From NCBI GenBank assembly GCA_022559985.1, contig JAFJTR010000092.1, positions 1-64,000 of the forward strand: DNA of 64,000 nt, in the 5' to 3' direction. This document shows, piece by piece, positions 20,877-31,916 of the stretch (the first letter of the stretch is position 1; every line of letters starts with the position of its first letter). The DNA is from Parastagonospora avenae f. sp. tritici 18332-5. Taxonomy: Eukaryota > Ascomycota > Dothideomycetes > Pleosporales > Phaeosphaeriaceae. The position numbers and the translations under genes are program-made. The notes below the pieces were generated by a model that saw nothing but the letters and a program-made list of their open reading frames with translations, searched no databases and had not been told where the DNA came from.

Positions 20877-21926
20877 CTACCACGCAGTCGTACCGCCGTC
20901 CATCTTCATGTCATGTCCGGTCATATAGCTTGACGCCCTCGACAGCATGAAAAGACCCGCGGCCTTGTATTCATCCGGTGTGCTCAGTCTTCCGAGCATG
21001 CTGTTGTTCTCCCACTCAGCTCGATCTGCTTCACCTCTCCTGAAGTTCTCTTCGACCATCGGCGTCACGATGTGACCCGGACTCAAGGAGTTGACCCTGA
21101 TACCACCTTCGCCATCCTCATTAATACGTCCCCACTCCATGGCAAGATTGCGGGCCAGTTGTACGACTGCAGCTTTCGAAGAGTTGTATACAGGCGCCAT
21201 GAAGCCTCGGTTCGCAATTGTTCCACTCATTGAAGCCACGAGGCATATCGAGCCTTGGATCTTGTACTTCATCATCTGCCGAGCACATGCGCGTGCAGAA
21301 AGGAAGACGCCCGTGTAATTGACATCCATCATCTTCATGATGTCCTCCTTCTTGAAGTCGAGAGCGGATGTGCACTGTTGGATGGCGGCGGCTGCGATCA
21401 AGCCGTCCAGCCTCTGTCTTTGTGCAGCGATTCCAGAGATACACTTCTCCATGTCGGCGTCTTGCGTCACATCGACCTGGTAGTATTCCAGGTCACCGCC
21501 CGATCGGTCCTTAACCCGCGCTTTGGCCTGGATAAACGCTTCGGACGGCTCAGCAGCACGATCGAGACAGTGCACTTTCCCGCCAGCTTCGACGAGACCT
21601 TCAGCCATGCAAAGGCCTAGGCCACGTCCGCCGCCTGATCACCTGTCAGCTTTGATCGAAAGTAACGCAAACCGCTCTTGAGTCTGAGGAAGAATGGATG
21701 CTGCACCTGTGACCACGAAGACCCTGTTTTTCATGTCGAATTGGCTAAACGTCTTTCCTCCTACGTTCTCCCCCTTCTCATATGGAACTTGTGGGTATGT
21801 CATGTCCCGGTGTGATACCTGGCTTCGACATTTCACGGTCGATGTGAGGGGTTGACGACGAATTGCGAGCGAGGCAGGACGTGCAACGCGATGCAGCATC
21901 ACTTTCGTTCGTACAGACGCCATCAT
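20877..21926 (-). CDS. short-chain dehydrogenase/reductase
   Basis: Two exons, 21926-21707 and 21634-20877, joined by a 72-bp intron; splicing restores the NAD(P)-binding motif TGGGRGLG. The catalytic set is present: Ser in VASMSGT, then YNSSK. The C-terminal block PGHIVTPMVEENFR is of the classical SDR type, close in pattern to fungal sorbose/xylulose reductases. From the ATG at 21926 the protein is about 325 residues, with an N-terminal stretch rich in Arg, Ser and hydrophobic residues (MMASVRTKVMLHRVARPASL) that could be a mitochondrial presequence. An internal ATG at 21803 (MTYPQVPYEKGENVGGKTF) would give 284 residues, closer to family length. I cannot decide the start from sequence alone. 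The substrate is unknown. Confidence 0.82.
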
Positions 21927-23105
21927 ATCAGCCTCTCGTCTTCGTTCGAAGGTGTTGTAAAAGCGAGGAAGAACGCGTTGATGTTCACGAGAAGCTAGTT
22001 CCTCATAGCAGGTGCGTCTCTCAACAAACACAACAAAGGCTTACGATAGCCCATGATGTAATTTCTCATCGTCTGTGGAATTCCTGCCAATTACCAGAGC
22101 TCGGATGGAGCGAAGCATCGTGCCTTCCGCGGGCACGAAATGCTCTCATTCGTGCCAAAACAATCTCAGAATCGTACACAACGAATCCTAGACGATTTTT
22201 GCCACCTAAAAAACCCGTCACGCGCGCCACAATATCCAACATTTCGGAGCTGACACGCCTCCCGCACATGCAACAGATCTCACGATATTGTCGCGACATG
22301 GGCCAGCGGGGCGACCACTGTGGGGCTCCATGCTCCACAAGGCTACGGGCGAGGGCTCCGGTTGGTCGCTGATCTACAAGTCGCTTCTATCATCGTGAGT
22401 TTCGAACCGGTTGCGGCGAATTTCCCATGACAGTGAAAATGTAGTTTGGTAAGTTTTGCATGGCAGGACATGTGGGGTAGGCCGCTGGCCGGGCTCGGGA
22501 CGCGTCATGTTGAGAAGGGCGTGTATGCGAACGTAGGTTGTCATGTGCAAGAGCTGGGACGAGAAGTGGTTTTGGAACTTCACGACTCTCTACATGCTGA
22601 GCGGAATACAACTTCATCATACTTGCACGCTGACCGGAAGAACGTCAGCACTAGCGATGCCAGACTTTCAAACGCTTTCACTCTCGCGAACCTCAGCCTA
22701 TGCCAGTCGTTGTCGAAATACGAGACAAGGCCATTTTTCCCAAGGTCGTTATTCAAGATGCCGAAATGGTGTAACAGACATGTCGGGCGCAGCGAACGGA
22801 GTACACGTAGTTCGCTTCCAACTCAAGAAAATGGTGGCGTCAGTTGGGGCGCAATAAAAGCCACACGCCACATCTGTCTTTTAGTCCGTTATCGATGCAG
22901 GAACACAACATGCACTCCTCCTTCGCCATTTGCAGTTTTACACAATTTTCATTGGAATCACTCAGCCTCATTGGCCATGCAGGGTGCGTTGTCACAGAGT
23001 CCTCCATTTTTACTACCTAATTGATGGCTCCAACCACGCTCCAGCTTCATCAATAAACTTCTGCCAGACATAATTTACGTCCTGCGCAACACAGGGGTTT
23101 CTTCA
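21927..23105. other. divergent intergenic region, nothing recognised
   Basis: About 1.2 kb between the SDR gene and the membrane-protein gene. A 192-codon plus-strand frame at 22446-23024 begins at TTG, has mixed composition and no family features. I regard it as chance. Confidence 0.5.
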
Positions 23106-24951
23106 ATGAAAAAAGAAATGCTTCATCCCTACGGCGATCCATCGTCCAACGAGACTCTTTTATGGGGTGCGGAGCCACGGTATCGAGGCACTTACTCGAT
23201 CTTGTCGAGTTGCATCATTACCATCGGCCTCTGCGTCTGGACTGCGGAACATCTTAATGTTCCGGAGAACAGCAAAGCCATGCCGCAGTTTTGGCGAAAG
23301 GTCAAGTGGCTGGCTATTGGGCTTTTCGCGCCTGAGATGGTGAGTGACCAATCTACGAACATCTTGCTCAAGCTGAATCGCTTTTGTACATACGGCTGGC
23401 ATTCTAGGTGGCTTGGACAGCCTTCCAACAGCGACGTGAGGCCAGAAGGATATGTATTATACTGAGGGGTCACTTCGATCAACCACCTCTTCCCACCACA
23501 CTAGGAACTGTTCGGAGTACAATCAGGACTTTCTCCGACTGGGCTATGTTTTGGAAGCAAAGCGCTGGTCAGGGGACGACAAATGTATGTGTCATCTCCG
23601 CGACTATTGTGAGAATCTTTTCTAACGTACCGAAAGATAGAGATGCAGGATCTCGAAGAAGGACCCCCTAGTCGCCGCCACCTGTTCACTATGGCTCATG
23701 GCCATTATATGGCCATGGGAGGAGTCGTGGTCGACACCACCGATGGGCCAGAATTCTTGTTGTTGCATTTTGGCGAACGCCATTCATTGACTTTCGGTGG
23801 CCTCAACTTCCTTCTTGAAGTCAATCAAGATTTGTTACCGAATCTCTCCAAGGAAGAGATCTACGACAAAAGCAAAGCTAGCGGTTTAGCAAAGACCCTC
23901 GTATGCTTGCAGGCAGCGTGGTTTTGCACTCAGATCGTTGCCCGCATAGCATCACATTTGACGATTAGCATCCTGGAGCTCAAAACCTTCGCACATGCGT
24001 TGTGCACGTTGTTGATATATTGGCTGGGGTGGAACAAGCCGATGGACGTCACAGAGCCCACTTTGATTCGAGGTGAAGCTGCCCACCCTGTCATTGTACT
24101 ACTTTTTGTTTTAAACTACGAAGGCTTCGACGCCGAAATCGACTGCCCAAAAAGCTTTGAGTTCAATATTTGCACGACACGCCCACATAAAGCGCGTGTA
24201 GTATTTTACCACATGCCATCAAGTACCATCTTAGCAAATGGTAGAAACTACCAACAAGAGAAGAAGGTTCCACACATGATTGAGAACCATCAATTTTCAG
24301 GGATTCGCGCTTTTGGGCTTGGACTTGTACTGGACCGTCTTCACAGGTTTGCTCTAAGGTTACAGCGCCACGAATATCCGCATGAGCCCGTGTCCCGCGA
24401 AGCTGTCGTCTATTTCCCTACTGTCGGTTTCCCTAAGAGCCTCATACAATGTTTGGAATTGGCACGGATTGCTACATTAAGAGGTGTAAGGATAAAGCGG
24501 GGCAAATACTTGCAAAAACATAAAAAGAACATCAGGGTACCAAATAGCGGGGACAACGAGAGTAAGCGCTTCTTGTGGGAAGCGATGACAGGCGTTGCAA
24601 TCGCTGGCTTGACATACGGTGGTCTACATCTGACAACTTCGAATGTGCCGATGCCATTTAGGATTAAGCCACTGTGGAGAGTCTGCTGTGTACCGGTAAC
24701 ACTCTCCGGACCTGCTTGCTTACGCTGGCCTTAAATGAGTTCTGGAAAACAAACAGTCTAGTAAACCACGGTTTACATGTTATAGTTGGCTCCTGAGTTA
24801 TCTGGTTGCTGGCTACATGTTTGTGGCCACAATCGTCTATGCCGCCGCACGCATCTTCCTCGTCGTCGAGTGTTTTATCAACGCCCGCCACCTACCCGCC
24901 TCGACCTTCGAAGTACCTCAGTGGTCGCAGTATTTCCCACACATATCCTAG
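23106..24951 (+). CDS. fungal orphan multi-pass membrane protein
   Basis: Four exons in my model, 23106-23339, 23408-23584, 23643-24695 and 24757-24951, about 552 residues. The order of blocks is that of a large uncharacterised family seen across Pezizomycotina: GTYSILSSCIITIGLCVWTAEHLN near the N-terminus, WLAIGLFAPE and VAWTAFQQRREA, then MAHGHYMAMGGVVVDT, then SGLAKTLVCLQAAWFCTQ with ELKTFAHALCTLLIYWLGWNKP. The C-terminal exon carries YAAARIFLVVECFINARHLPAS and VPQWSQYFPHIS. Four or more hydrophobic stretches suggest an integral membrane protein. No function is known to me. The last intron is needed to reach the conserved C-terminus; the region around it is also open in other frames, so that splice is the least certain. 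The segment at about residues 95-137 is poorly conserved and may hide another intron. Confidence 0.65.
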
Positions 24952-26001
24952 CCACCACTGCAGTCATCTTCCTACATATAGACTCATTTACGATACTACC
25001 CTGCAAACAAACATTTCACAAATATCGCTTATCATCACAGTACTAACAGTTCCCTCCATGCCTATCCCACACTATCCTGATGAACAACGACATAGCCAAA
25101 GCTCTCACCTATACGTAAAAAGCGATTAGGATGCAACGCTAGCTAGCCAGCCTATGCAACAGTCTAAAGCCATGCACAGTATCGCTAGCTTTCAAATTCG
25201 ACAGTAAGGCACCGTTTCGGCCATAGCATACTTCTGTTTGTTCTCTTTCCGCCATATGCAATACATGTGCAAAAAAGAGCCCACCACCATGCTTAGGACC
25301 AGATGCGAAAACACGCGCAAAAAGAAAGCCACAAATTACACCTCGTAAATTACCCCGATTGTAGAACCAACTACGACATGGAGACCTTCCGTGGCGACCT
25401 TTGCGGATTTCTTGAGAGTCTGGTGGGTTGGTTGGGATATATACGACAAAAATGTATCGGGTGTGCGGATTTGGGGTATTGTAGGGAGCAAGCGCAGAGG
25501 TGTGATGAAAGGAGCAAAACCAGGGATTTGGGAGTATTGCAAATTGTCACCTACGACGGAAAGCGGCCGGTTCAGTCGAAGCCAGACACAGTATCGACAA
25601 TCAGGCGGGCAAATGCCCGTGACTAGTTTCCGTCGTAAGTAACGGCCCGCGGTTGGAAGGTCTCTTGGACATGGAACAGGTAGTCAAGTTAGACGAAGAA
25701 GATGTACATTCACTCTGGATATATTGCTCTGGCAAAATATTACACGTAGATTCTGTAGCATTTAGACTCAGCAAGACGATCTCTCTTAGGTATCGTGATT
25801 CAAGCAAGCAATTGATGTTGTACGCAACACAGAAAGACGCCTCTTTCCGTGGACGCCAAAAACGCCACGCCAACAACGCAAAACACCCGCATCCGCATCG
25901 CCTTTATCTATCCAGGTCGCAATGCAGTTTCTACAGAAATCGTACTTCAACAGGTAGCACTGTCCAGGTTTTCAAACAATGAGGGATAGTACATGTGTAG
26001 C
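24952..26001. other. intergenic stretch containing a MITE-like element
   Basis: About 1 kb between convergent genes. The only structured item I see is the short inverted-repeat element at about 25535-25643, listed separately. The open frames here (25303-25626, 25653-25982) lack a sensible ATG or family features. Confidence 0.55.
25535..25643. mobile_element. MITE-like element, copy A
   Basis: The left end GTCACCTACGACGGAAA (25546-25562) is matched in inverted orientation at 25627-25643 with 15 of 17 bases. Outward from 25546 the left end continues to a TA at 25535. Over 27 positions it agrees at 24 with the right end (inverted) of the element near 34579. The right flank of this copy diverges sooner, so it may be truncated or degraded. 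The element has no coding capacity. A TA target fits Tc1/mariner-type mobilisation, but that is inference. Confidence 0.55.
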
Positions 26002-27804
26002 TCAAATCGTCGCATCCTCGGCTTCGTATTCGCTGTCGTTGCCGGTGGTGATGGCGGCACGCTTGCCTGAGCCGCCGTACAGTTGCTGCATGACCTTCTT
26101 CTTCTGTGCGTCGCGGACGCCCTTGAGGAGTCCGTATGTGCCCGATAGATCCTGCAGTTGCTGCTCGATGCCGAAGCTGTTGCTCTGCGCGCGGCGGATC
26201 AGCGGGCTGATGAGGTTCTTGCGCGTCTTGTCGAGCTGGTCCTTGACGCTGCGGATGATTTGGATATGGCTCTTGAGCTCGAACTTGTTCGAGAGGGTCG
26301 ATGCGCGGACGTCTTTGAGGAGCTTGAGGTTCTTTTCGTACTTTTTGATCTTCATCTTATTCTTAATGTTGGTTCGCCAGAGGGATGCGAGGAACTCGTC
26401 TTTCTTGTTGGCGAGAGAGTCTTCTTCCTTTGCGACGGAGCGGTGTAGGGTTTGGAACTGGCGGTCGACGCTCTCGAAGATCTGGAAGAGGGTGTCCGCG
26501 CGGGCGAGCTCGCCGGCTATGTTCTCTTCGAGGGTGGAAAGGAGATGGTCGAAGGTGCGTTGTAGTGTGTCCTTGGAACGCTGCTGACGAGTGTGGCCGA
26601 GAACGTCAGTGACTACACGGCCGACGGCGGTGGGTGAGCCGTTGCGCTCCAGGACACCAATCTTACTGAGTCCACCGTGGATATTGCCAATGACTGTGTC
26701 TACCATGCCAATACTGGGCCCCTGGATGCTTTGTAGCTCGCGCTTGGTCCACTCCATGGTCACAAGAATACTGCTTGAATCAGTAGGTGTCACCCTCCAT
26801 GACATAGTGGTACCCACGAATCGATGTCTCCATCAACGTTTGTAAAGAAGCTTGTGAGTTTCTCGGAAAGCATTCTTAAGCTGTCGCCCAAATCGTCCAG
26901 TTGGTCAATGATGATGGTTGACGCTGACATGCTCGTCGCGCGCACACTTTCGCCTAGATCTTGCACTGCAATGCTCGCCTCTGCCAATTCCCGTGACCGC
27001 GGTATCACATTTTCGGAAGCATACATCAACGGCTCGAACTGCTTCGCCATGCCTGCGACGTTGGCGATATCTGGTATTAACGTTGCCGTCCATGGCTGCA
27101 ACAACAGATATGAGACGAGAATGGCGACGAGGGTGCCCACAACGTTGATGCGTGATCGTGTGAAGATGTTGAATCCGTCAGAGAAGGCTGACACGGTATC
27201 TTCAAAGGGTGCAGTGCGGAAAAGTGTCTCTCCACGAATCGCAAAGCGCACGACTGCTCTGATTAGTGAAGGCTGTGCGCGCATGTGTTCGCATATACCT
27301 ACATCCTTCCGACTGTGCCCCGTCGTCGTGATGCGACACGGCCATCTCGTCCGCACCCACACCGGCTTGTGGTTCTTCTGACGGGCTCTGCATCCTCGAG
27401 GCGATATTGCGGGGCATATACGACTGCTCCTGTTCTGACATGGGTTCGGGGCTGGTTCGCGGTGTATGCTTGAGCGGAGACTCGGGTAGTGGTATGTGGG
27501 ACGGCGTGATCTCGCGCTCGAACGGGGACCTGCTTGACCGGGTCGCGCTTTCACTCAGATGTGACTTGCGCAGCCACTGGTTGTTCGACTTCTGCCACGC
27601 TGGCGGTGCCCACGGCCCATCTGATTCCGCCTCGGACTCGGGCTCCTCCTGCGGTATGCTCCATCGCGACGAGTGCATGTTGGAGCGGGCGCTGTAGGCG
27701 GAATGTTGCATGCTGGAACTCCGCTCGGGGTCGAAGGCCTCCAGAGAAGCGGTCAGTGACGGTATGTCGTGATCGTAGAAGCTGCCGCGGCTCGTATCCA
27801 TCAT
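26002..27804 (-). CDS. orphan protein with one membrane segment and coiled coil
   Basis: I do not recognise this family. Three exons, 27804-27299, 27258-26818 and 26770-26002, give about 571 residues from the ATG at 27804 (MMDTSRGSFYDHDIPS). The N-terminal third is Ser/Pro/Glu-rich and disordered. A predicted membrane segment (INVVGTLVAILVSYLLLQPW, about residues 204-223) follows. The second half is largely helical, with a coiled coil that is rich in Lys and Glu (about 390-520) and an acidic C-terminus. The first intron is only 40 bp, and the second has a tandem acceptor (AAG then CAG three bases later), so one Ser may be variably included. The architecture suggests an organelle-membrane or nuclear-envelope protein with a long soluble coil, but this is inference. 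The start could lie further upstream, since the frame stays open to 28188 without an ATG. Confidence 0.6.
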
Positions 27805-28875
27805 GTGTGTGATATTATGGGCTGATATGTAGCTGTCTTGGAGGAATAATGGCGAGGTCGGCGCAAAGGCGGGTTCACGGTCGTGGTACAGGGTCGCTGG
27901 GGCTCTGCCGGCACATGGGAGGCGCCTTGTGACGCGTGAGTGGGAACGTGCCTGACGGTGCCTGGCGATAGCGGGAAATGTGTCTGAGACCAGTTCGCCG
28001 ATAGTGAAAGGACGTCCATCCCCACGTCCATGCAGTGATCGGCTAACCCTTCGCCCAAAGACGACCGGCCAGCGTGTATGCCAGGGCTCCAGTGGGGTGA
28101 AACGAGGTGGCTGGGGAATGGGGGATGATTGGGCATCGTCACTCGGCCTAGTGCGGGGGAAGGCGACCGCGTTGACGACCTGCAGCAACGCGTCTGAAGG
28201 GACCCTTGGGTGCGAATCGATATCAGTCAGGGCACTGAGCAGTCTTTAAAAGCCATTTGATATGCTCATCAGACACTGCCAGCGCACGTTATAGTGCAAG
28301 ATGCATCTACAGACAGCATCGGTGGTGTGCGGCCTCGTTGGCCTCTCATTGGTCACTTCAACACGTCCTCTACATCCGAGACTACTTCCACCAAAAAACT
28401 TTAATTTGAAGCTACGAATGATCTGATAGGCAAGGGAGAACATCAAATTTTGCTAGTCTAGCACTATAGACCAGATCCACAATATGCCCAAAGAACATCT
28501 AAGAAAAAACATGTCGTGCAAGATTCGTAACAAGAACAGGCAAGGAAGAGCATGTTGAGATGCTCGAATGGGGTGTCGGAACATTTATCCAAACGTTCTG
28601 GAGAGCGATGTTGAATGTGCTCTCCGCCTTGAGAACCAAGCACACAGGCTAGTACCTGGTGTGTCTCGATACAACACAGTCACCCGTAACGGGGTATGTG
28701 CCTTTAGGACGGTCAATGTCTACAGTGCACTTCTATGTACTGCAAATATGACCCGATGTCTATCCATGTATCCAATAAGGATGTTTGATAGTGAGATGCG
28801 CAACCCAAGGGCTGCTGAATGGCTCAGTGATGCATTCGGAATGCATAAAATCGTGTGGAAGAACAGAGTCCGGTA
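27805..28875. other. intergenic stretch, nothing recognised
   Basis: It holds the upstream region of the coiled-coil gene and the 3' flank of Argonaute (both minus strand). A 103-codon plus-strand frame (28568-28879) overlaps the end of Argonaute antisense and has no family features. Confidence 0.5.
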
Positions 28876-31800
28876 CTAGAGGTAGTACATGGTCTCCATA
28901 AGAGCTGGGTTGACATCCCTCTGCCACTCCGCGTCAGAGAAGTTTACAGCTCCGTCGCCCTTGAGTACTCCTTGCAAGTAACAGCGGCCACGTTCGCACA
29001 GCAGGTCGGCATAGTACGCTGGCGGACATATGCTGACAGAGCGAGTGGCTCGGGCAAAAGTATAGCACAGGCTGTGAGTCAGGCTCTGCAACTGGTCGGC
29101 GCCAAGCTTGATGTCGTCCTTGAGAACGACATAATGGGCAGGCTTCGAGGTGCCTTGCAACCCTTGATGCGCAAGCAGGAAGAAGTCAAAGAGCTTCTCT
29201 CCAGTGACACCACGGTCGACGACTGTGCCAGGCTGTGGGTTGCCCGTCTTTCCGTCGGTGTCCTCCTCCTTGGTCGGGTAGAAGCGCGTGTGATGGCGCT
29301 TACCAACAACGACGATGGAGATCTTCGGATGGTTCTTCTCGACACCATACAGCCTGTCGAACGCTTTTTTGAAGGCCGGGTACTCTGACTCCAGCACGAT
29401 GCGGTACTGACCCTCCGAAACTCCGTCCCTGTATACTATGACTTTGTCAGGGAGCTTATTCTGATTGCGCTTCTGCCAGAGCTTGAGGCGCTCTATGATC
29501 ATCTCCTCTAGCTCTTCCACCATTTCTTGACGACCTCGCTGGGTACGCATGCTTGCAGGGAACTGCGAGAATAAGCTGTCGACAGATGCAACAACACCGG
29601 CAACACTAGGCGCGGATTCCGAGCTTCCTGGGGACGGGTGGGTCACGTCAATGCCGAACAAGATGGTCTGCGGATCCAAAGGAGCCATTCTCTTCAGCTC
29701 GACCGTGTGGTTAACACCCCCAAGCTTCTGGTTGAACTTCATCGCCACGTTGGCGAAGTACTGTATCTGGCCCTTCTCTTTGGAAAACTTGCTACCAATG
29801 TTGCAGATGTTCGGCACACCAAGCTTGCAGTCGCATACAAACTTGATGCAGTCATACAAGACAGCATTGTCGCTTGGTAGTATGACGAAGAGGAAGTTTG
29901 GCTTGGCCTTGAACTTCTTCCTCAGGGTGTCCATAATGTCCTGCTGGATCTTGGCAACATCCTTGTTCTGCAAGTCGTTGAAGCTGACATCAAGCGCGAC
30001 AGGGGGCTGAACTGGTCCGGGGTTCAGACCATACATTTCCAAGGTTGCTCGGAAAGCTTTGAGATGCTGTATCACGCCTTGCATGCCTCCATAAATGGTG
30101 TCGCGACCCGAGTTGATGACCAATGTGTTCCACGCACCCAAAGTCTTAGCCACGCGGAACGGCTTTGCACCAAGAGCACGTGGGTCTAAATTCCAGGCAC
30201 CGTTTCTGGGGTTGCATGTAGCTGAAGCCCTGTACAGCAGCTGTGGCGGCGGAAGAATTCGACCAGGAACCGTCATGAGTGTCGGGTTCACCTTGATTCC
30301 GAAAGCAGTCAGAGCTGTGTTGAGACCATTTACCACTGGGTTGATCTTTGTGACCTTCAGGCCATCGCTGGTGATGGACTCGGCATTCTGGTGAGGTCGA
30401 CGAGCGGCAAAACGTATCATCTCACTTGTCTGGGGACCGAGCAACAGTCGCTTTGCCAATTGTCCTGGGAGAACAGAGCAAAGCTCGGCTGGGATCCACT
30501 TCGCATCTCTCATGGTGCCGTAGTTGACCATGGGCGCCTGGGCTGCTGAGAGCTTGATATTGTAGGCAACTTTGAAGTGCTCTTCAACTGACACTTGTTG
30601 TACGGATCCGTCTGCGTTTGTTTTGAAAAATTTGACATTCGTGGCATTGTTTCCAAAAGGAGAAAGGTCACTGATCACATGGACTTTCCTTTTCGTAACG
30701 GGCTTGCCATTTTTGTCTCTTTTCGGTTTTCCGCCTTTCTCAGTGTCCGGTATGTAATTCGTCTCGAAGCGTAGCTTGCGCACGAATGTGGCCAGCCTTC
30801 TGTACTGCATCGCGTTTGATGGTGGAGGTCCTCCAGTGAAGTCCTTCATAACCTCAAGTAGCGGACCTGGCTTGTAGAACGCTCCTGTTGCAACATTCAC
30901 GTTGACCAGGATACGATTGACGCTCGTGCGGACGCTGGAGAAATACCCGCGTACCGCCTCTAGACCGCCTCCAAGGGGCGCGACTTGGAGTTGCGGATGC
31001 TTGCCGAAGGGGTAGAATTTGTTCCCGCCAGCCGTTGCAATATTGCGGTCGCTGCTCGGGCCATACGCCATGATGACATTCAAGGCTTGAATTGTCTCCA
31101 GCTTGAGCGGATAGTTCGAAGTAGGCTGGGCCAGATCCTTCAAAAGATCCTTGACAGACACCGTACCAATGTCTTCTACAAGTGCTGTATGTGTGTTTTT
31201 TCTGCGTGCCAGTTTCACACGATCTGGCTCGTCTGCTGTTTGAGCAGGTAGCGGCTCTCCATCAGCTGGGTACCATTCCAGCTTGTAAGATGCACGCTTG
31301 TCCCCTAGCGCAATCTTCTTCGGGGTGACAAGAATCTGAGCCCAGTCGCTGGCAATCGGAAGCCCAGCGAATGGAGGCATCTGTAACAGAAGCTCTACCA
31401 AGCGCTTCTTCTTTGGCCTCGGGAGGTCATTGTCAGGCTGGAAGGCAAGCGAGTACCTGTAGAGTTCGGTCTCGGCATTGATGCCCTTCAGCTCGAAGTA
31501 GTTGGTGTAGAGGATAATCGCTTTGCCGTTCACACCATACGCAGGTCGAGCCGGTAGTTTAACCTCGAGGGATGAAGCAGCTAGTGCAGAGCTGAGGTCG
31601 CCTTTGACCATGGCATTCTCCAGTTTGGTGACTTCGGCATCAGGCTGAGGGATGTTGGTGCCGCTGCTGCAAATTGTGTCAACGCCATAATGTGAGCACG
31701 CACGTTTCCATGGTCTTACCCAAAGACTTTTGGGCCTTCGAAGCCTCCTCGGCCACCACGGAAGCCACCTCTATCGCCGCCACGGTCACCGCGGAACCCC

Positions 31801-31916
31801 CCTCTGCCTCTGTCACCGCCACCGCCTTCATAGCCTCCTCGTCCTCCGGCTCCGCCTCTGCCATCGCCGCGTCCACGGCCTCTGAAGTCACCACGACCAC
31901 GGCCGCGGTCCGCCAT
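28876..31916 (-). CDS. AGO1: Argonaute (RNA silencing)
   Basis: Two exons, 31916-31720 and 31666-28876, with a 53-bp intron, encode 995 residues. The first exon is an almost pure Arg/Gly run (RGG-type, residues 1-62). The rest has the standard order: N domain and linker, PAZ (about 335-465), MID (about 560-720) and PIWI (about 700-985). PIWI blocks are FGIDVTHPSPG, VYRDGVSEGQY and VSICPPAYYADLL. The expected catalytic set reads Asp739, Glu780 (in RQEMVEEL), Asp813 and Asp953, so the fourth residue is Asp where most slicers have His. Argonaute binds small RNAs and directs cleavage or silencing of targets; in fungi it acts in quelling-type RNAi and small-RNA control of transposons and viruses. 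Length and domain content are complete, so the gene looks functional. It resembles the QDE-2/Ago1 group; the exact paralogue class needs a tree. Confidence 0.95.

Noticed and set aside
22446..23024. 192-codon plus-strand frame
   Set aside because: The frame starts at TTG, lacks recognisable blocks and lies in a probable promoter region.
24708..24790. Frame reading NEFWKTN as evidence of a frameshifted pseudogene
   Set aside because: A canonical 61-bp intron (24696-24756) joins the flanking conserved parts in frame, so two frameshifts are not needed.
28568..28879. 103-codon plus-strand frame before Argonaute stop
   Set aside because: It overlaps Argonaute antisense and has no family features; likely the 3' untranslated region.
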